A DNA stretch of 8,856 bases, from contig CALZIH010000099.1 in NCBI GenBank assembly GCA_945787305.1, forward strand, positions 1 through 8,856, read 5' to 3'. Below are positions 7,301-8,856 of this stretch, in pieces; position 1 is the first letter of the stretch, and each line of letters opens with the position of its first letter. The notes under the pieces were generated by a model. That model was not told the DNA's origin. It did no database searches and saw nothing but the letters and a program-made list of their open reading frames with translations. Source of the DNA: an uncultured Desulfobulbaceae bacterium (GTDB taxonomy: Bacteria; Desulfobacterota; Desulfobulbia; Desulfobulbales; Desulfobulbaceae). Position numbers and translations under genes: made by a program.

Positions 7301-7660
7301 GTCGAAGATGAAGAGGAAACCTTTGATGCCGTTGGCCATTTCCTAAAGTCCGAGGGCTACGAAGTTATAACTGCCACGAGCAATAAGGATGCAATAGAAG
7401 GAATCGGTAGTGCAAAACCTGATTTGATAGTACTCAATCTGATTATGCCGGATGCAGAGGGGTTTGACTTGATTGAATATGTGAAGTCCGATGAGCAGGC
7501 CAAAGATATCCCCCTGATTCTTGTGACCGATGACAAGTTAGATGAGGAATACGTCAATGTGTTAAATGGACGGTTCCGGGTTACCTTAAACAAAGGAAAC
7601 CTGACTGAAAAAGAATTGCTTGGCGAACTAAAAGAAAACATAATAAAAATGGACGGTTAA
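4349..7660 (+). CDS. Membrane hybrid histidine kinase with haem c motif, PAS, two-CW module and two receivers
   Basis: 1103 residues. Domain order: membrane helix (about 14-34); periplasmic sensor (36-193) ending in a haem c site CHHCH (C160, C163, H164); second helix (194-216); HAMP (213-266); PAS (268-385) with a cysteine cluster (C313, C322, C327, C331, C336); a second HAMP-like stretch and coiled coil (410-500); HisKA with phospho-acceptor H511 (SHELRTP); HATPase with N box N626/N630, G1 DTGIG (666-670) and G2 GTGLG (696-700). Then a cysteine-rich module (778-825: CW, C784, C789-P, CW, C807, CxxC) like the two-CW domain; receiver 1 (861-975: D867/D868, D910, S940, K959), complete; receiver 2 (980-1100: E986/D987, K1082) in which the acceptor position is N1030, so probably not phosphorylated. 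It likely autophosphorylates in response to periplasmic redox or ligand state and passes phosphate to receiver 1 and possibly the separate receiver downstream. The signal itself is inferred. Confidence 0.93.
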   Translation: MLGFRELLKKHLDLKTLITICITLIMGLVIFFSITNQRQHSRERLLSYGQDIKSLAYAGIKHPMAVGDNPSIEKQLVDIEDELENTEVLICDFDQRIVFSTHEQQIGQQVSEITDNQQSLTALDALLDDTIPLEQGYFEERAKGESFLITLHPIYNEQECHHCHGDSRKILGALLVRQSTDATYATIATLRNRTIIIFLVGISALISLISVLLTKMVTKPVTELASKSKQLAKGDLSVSVPVTSGDSIGVLSQSFNSMVVSIKDQIEYANSLKDAIADPLIMVDTDMVITFLNEACARLTGYRKEEAVGKLTCREIFRSEICKSDICDDTCPLKRCLFSMEPVAGVRTTIHNKQGKPIPIITSTSALKDSHGNITGAVEIFRDITIVLEAERLVYIQKIADKEEEQRKHLEAMAENLLSILSQVSAGNLKVRATHTDENEVMGKIARHINATLDNLEKMYEKISSFSKEMELEVARRTMMLRSKTLLLERANKELQELDRLKSSFLANMSHELRTPMNSIMGYTDLLLDRLDGEINTEQEKSLLKVQNNAKHLLELINDILDMSKIESGKIELDIKQTDLKTFLNDLSVFFQPAIEAKDLYLFFDIEENIPDVFVDQDKVRQIFNNLVSNAIKFTSQGGVTIHAKSSGMGVTSGQEPLWVEVCVEDTGIGIEEEDIEKLFDKFTQINVSSSRQYEGTGLGLSIARGLIVLHRGVIWAESEHGVGSRFHFILPAQEKVLAQSDDPVIEEQMAGALAGYFDKPQELFLENPVYAGKTVKCWEYEHCGQSSCPAYGNRELRCWLISGTHCKGVKVTGYPEKVEFCKACDIIENLVIEEYQRHGDELSLELTSQSSRTPRERAKKTILAIDDNPEVIELIRKNIGSDYTVVGVVHGKDAVHTAQIVRPAAITLDIMMPERNGWLVLQDLKNNPETQDIPVIILSIVDEKKTGFSLGAAEYIVKPINKEILLHKLKNIEKKSFIRKIMIVEDEEETFDAVGHFLKSEGYEVITATSNKDAIEGIGSAKPDLIVLNLIMPDAEGFDLIEYVKSDEQAKDIPLILVTDDKLDEEYVNVLNGRFRVTLNKGNLTEKELLGELKENIIKMDG

Positions 7661-7699
7661 CCGGGTGGGGTTTGTTCACGGCAACCTCGTGGAGAAATA

Positions 7700-8086
7700 A
7701 TGCAGGAAAACGATAATTCAACAAAGAAAATCTTGATAGCCGATGACAATCAGGACAGTCGTGAACTTGTCATCAAGATTTTAAGCAAAGAGGGATATCA
7801 GCTTTCCGAGGCTGTTGACGGTGAAGACGCTTTTAATCAAATATCGTTAGACAAACCAGAGCTTATTCTTATGGATATATCCATGCCGAAGATTAACGGC
7901 TATGAACTCTCAGGCATAATTAAAGGCTCGGAAGTGTTTAAGGATATAAAGATTGTTGCGCTTACGGCCCATGCCATGAAAGGAGACAGAGACCAGGCGC
8001 TTGCCGCGGGGTGTGACGGCTATATTACCAAACCGATAAATGTCAAAGAGTTCACAAAAACCATTAAGCAGTTTTTACAGGCATAA
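7700..8086 (+). CDS. Single-domain response regulator (CheY/DivK-like)
   Basis: A 128-residue stand-alone receiver with no output domain. All catalytic positions are present: acidic pair D15/D16, phospho-acceptor D59 (LILMDISMP), T89 and K111 (ITKP). The VALTAHAMKGD.. and AAGCDGYITKP blocks are typical of single-domain receivers that work next to hybrid kinases and shuttle phosphate or bind a partner protein. A GGAG site lies 5 nt before the ATG. It begins 39 bp after the hybrid kinase and ends 17 bp before the next kinase, so it is a natural go-between for the two. It could complement the kinase's second receiver, which lacks the Asp. Confidence 0.95.
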   Translation: MQENDNSTKKILIADDNQDSRELVIKILSKEGYQLSEAVDGEDAFNQISLDKPELILMDISMPKINGYELSGIIKGSEVFKDIKIVALTAHAMKGDRDQALAAGCDGYITKPINVKEFTKTIKQFLQA

Positions 8087-8103
8087 CCAAGCGAAGAGTT
8101 CAC

Positions 8104-8856
8104 GTGCATTCAAATCCTAAAATTTTAATCGTTGATGATAATGTAGATACCGTTGAGCTGTTACGGAAAAGGTTTCACGCCGATGGCTATGATACTGCAG
8201 AAGCATATGATGGCGAGCAGTGCCTGCAAAAAGTTTCGGAATATGATCCGGATGTGATTGTACTCGATGTCATGATGCCGAAGATGAGCGGATATGAGGC
8301 CTGTGAACAGCTGAAAAGTGATGAAACGACCAAGCATATACCGGTACTGATGCTTACAGCTAAGAGCGAAGTGCCGGACAAGGTGAAGGGGTTGGACATT
8401 GGCGCTGAAGGATACATCACCAAACCTTTTGATTATAAGGAGGTTGCCGCTCGGGTTCGATCACTGCTTACCCAGAAAAATGCATCCATGGAACAGGCGG
8501 AAAAGGAAAAATTTGCGGCATTGGATCATTTTGTTGATGAAGTCTCCCATGAGGTGCGCAACCCCCTAGTTACCATAGGCGGTTTTGCCCGTCGGGTGAG
8601 GAAAAATCTTCCCGAAGACAGTGAGAACAGAAAATACATGGATATCATTTTACGGAACGTTGAGGTTCTGGAGAAAATGGTTCACCAGCTGATTTTTCTG
8701 AAAAGTGCCAGCCTTTGTTACACGGAACCATCCAATATTAATGAAATAACAGAGAATGCCCTCAGCCTCTACAAGCATGAACTGGAAAAAAAGGGCATCA
8801 AACTTGAGTTGCACCTTTTCGATAATCCTCCCGATATCTGTGTCGATCAGGAAAAT
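8104..8856 (+). CDS. Receiver-histidine kinase, N-terminal part (runs off right edge)
   Basis: 251 codons are visible with no stop. The start is GTG at 8104-8106, with GAAGAG ending 5 nt upstream; no other start fits close to the beginning of the receiver. Residues 4-123 are a complete receiver: D11/D12, D55 (VIVLDVMMP), T85 and K107 (ITKPF). A short helical linker leads to HisKA with H149 (VSHEVRNPL). The segment from about 205 on (ALSLYKHELEKKGIKLEL, ending at DICVDQEN) is the start of the HATPase domain, whose nucleotide-binding motifs are cut off. There is no signal peptide or membrane segment, so it is cytoplasmic. Receiver-first kinases are usually controlled by phosphorylation from another kinase, here plausibly the haem-motif hybrid kinase of the same operon. 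The output partner is outside the window. Confidence 0.92.
   Translation, partial: MHSNPKILIVDDNVDTVELLRKRFHADGYDTAEAYDGEQCLQKVSEYDPDVIVLDVMMPKMSGYEACEQLKSDETTKHIPVLMLTAKSEVPDKVKGLDIGAEGYITKPFDYKEVAARVRSLLTQKNASMEQAEKEKFAALDHFVDEVSHEVRNPLVTIGGFARRVRKNLPEDSENRKYMDIILRNVEVLEKMVHQLIFLKSASLCYTEPSNINEITENALSLYKHELEKKGIKLELHLFDNPPDICVDQEN

Noticed and set aside
7661..7699. Possible terminator between the hybrid kinase and the receiver gene (CACG/CGTG near 7678-7692).
   Set aside because: Only a 4-bp stem and no U-run; the spacing and strong ribosome site favour one transcript.

Overview
The window looks like chromosomal DNA of an anaerobic, respiring bacterium of the former Deltaproteobacteria (Desulfobacterota, perhaps Desulfobulbales-like). 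This is inferred from the multihaem c-type cytochrome, a sensor kinase with a haem c motif and cysteine-cluster domains, a long hybrid-kinase architecture and moderate GC content. No rRNA, tRNA, CRISPR array, insertion sequence or phage gene was seen.

Layout. The left third (1-2901) is read entirely from the minus strand. In transcription order it holds nadA (quinolinate synthase, NAD biosynthesis), feoA (small SH3-like ferrous-iron protein, no feoB in view), a YcgR-like PilZ protein with a complete c-di-GMP binding signature, and the 5' part of a FliK-like flagellar hook-length protein that runs off the left edge. Candidate sigma-70 promoters lie before nadA, feoA and the PilZ gene. PilZ and fliK-like are 23 bp apart and probably form one unit linking c-di-GMP to flagellar assembly.

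A 945-bp divergent gap (2902-3846) has no convincing gene. It contains several short perfect inverted repeats, clustered at 3171-3368 and again at 3797-3822 just ahead of the next operon, and some unexplained open stretches.

The right half (3847-8856) is a compact plus-strand operon: an exported tetrahaem cytochrome c; then, one base after its stop, an 1103-residue membrane hybrid histidine kinase (periplasmic haem c motif, HAMP, cysteine-cluster PAS, HisKA/HATPase, a 'two-CW'-type cysteine module, an intact receiver, and a second receiver whose phospho-acceptor Asp is Asn); then a stand-alone CheY/DivK-like receiver; then a receiver-HisKA kinase cut by the right edge.

Working model (inference): the cytochrome and the haem domain of the kinase sense or exchange electrons in the periplasm. 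The state is combined with cytoplasmic cysteine/redox input through the PAS and two-CW modules and passed through a multi-receiver phosphorelay. No DNA-binding output domain is in the window, so the final target is unknown.
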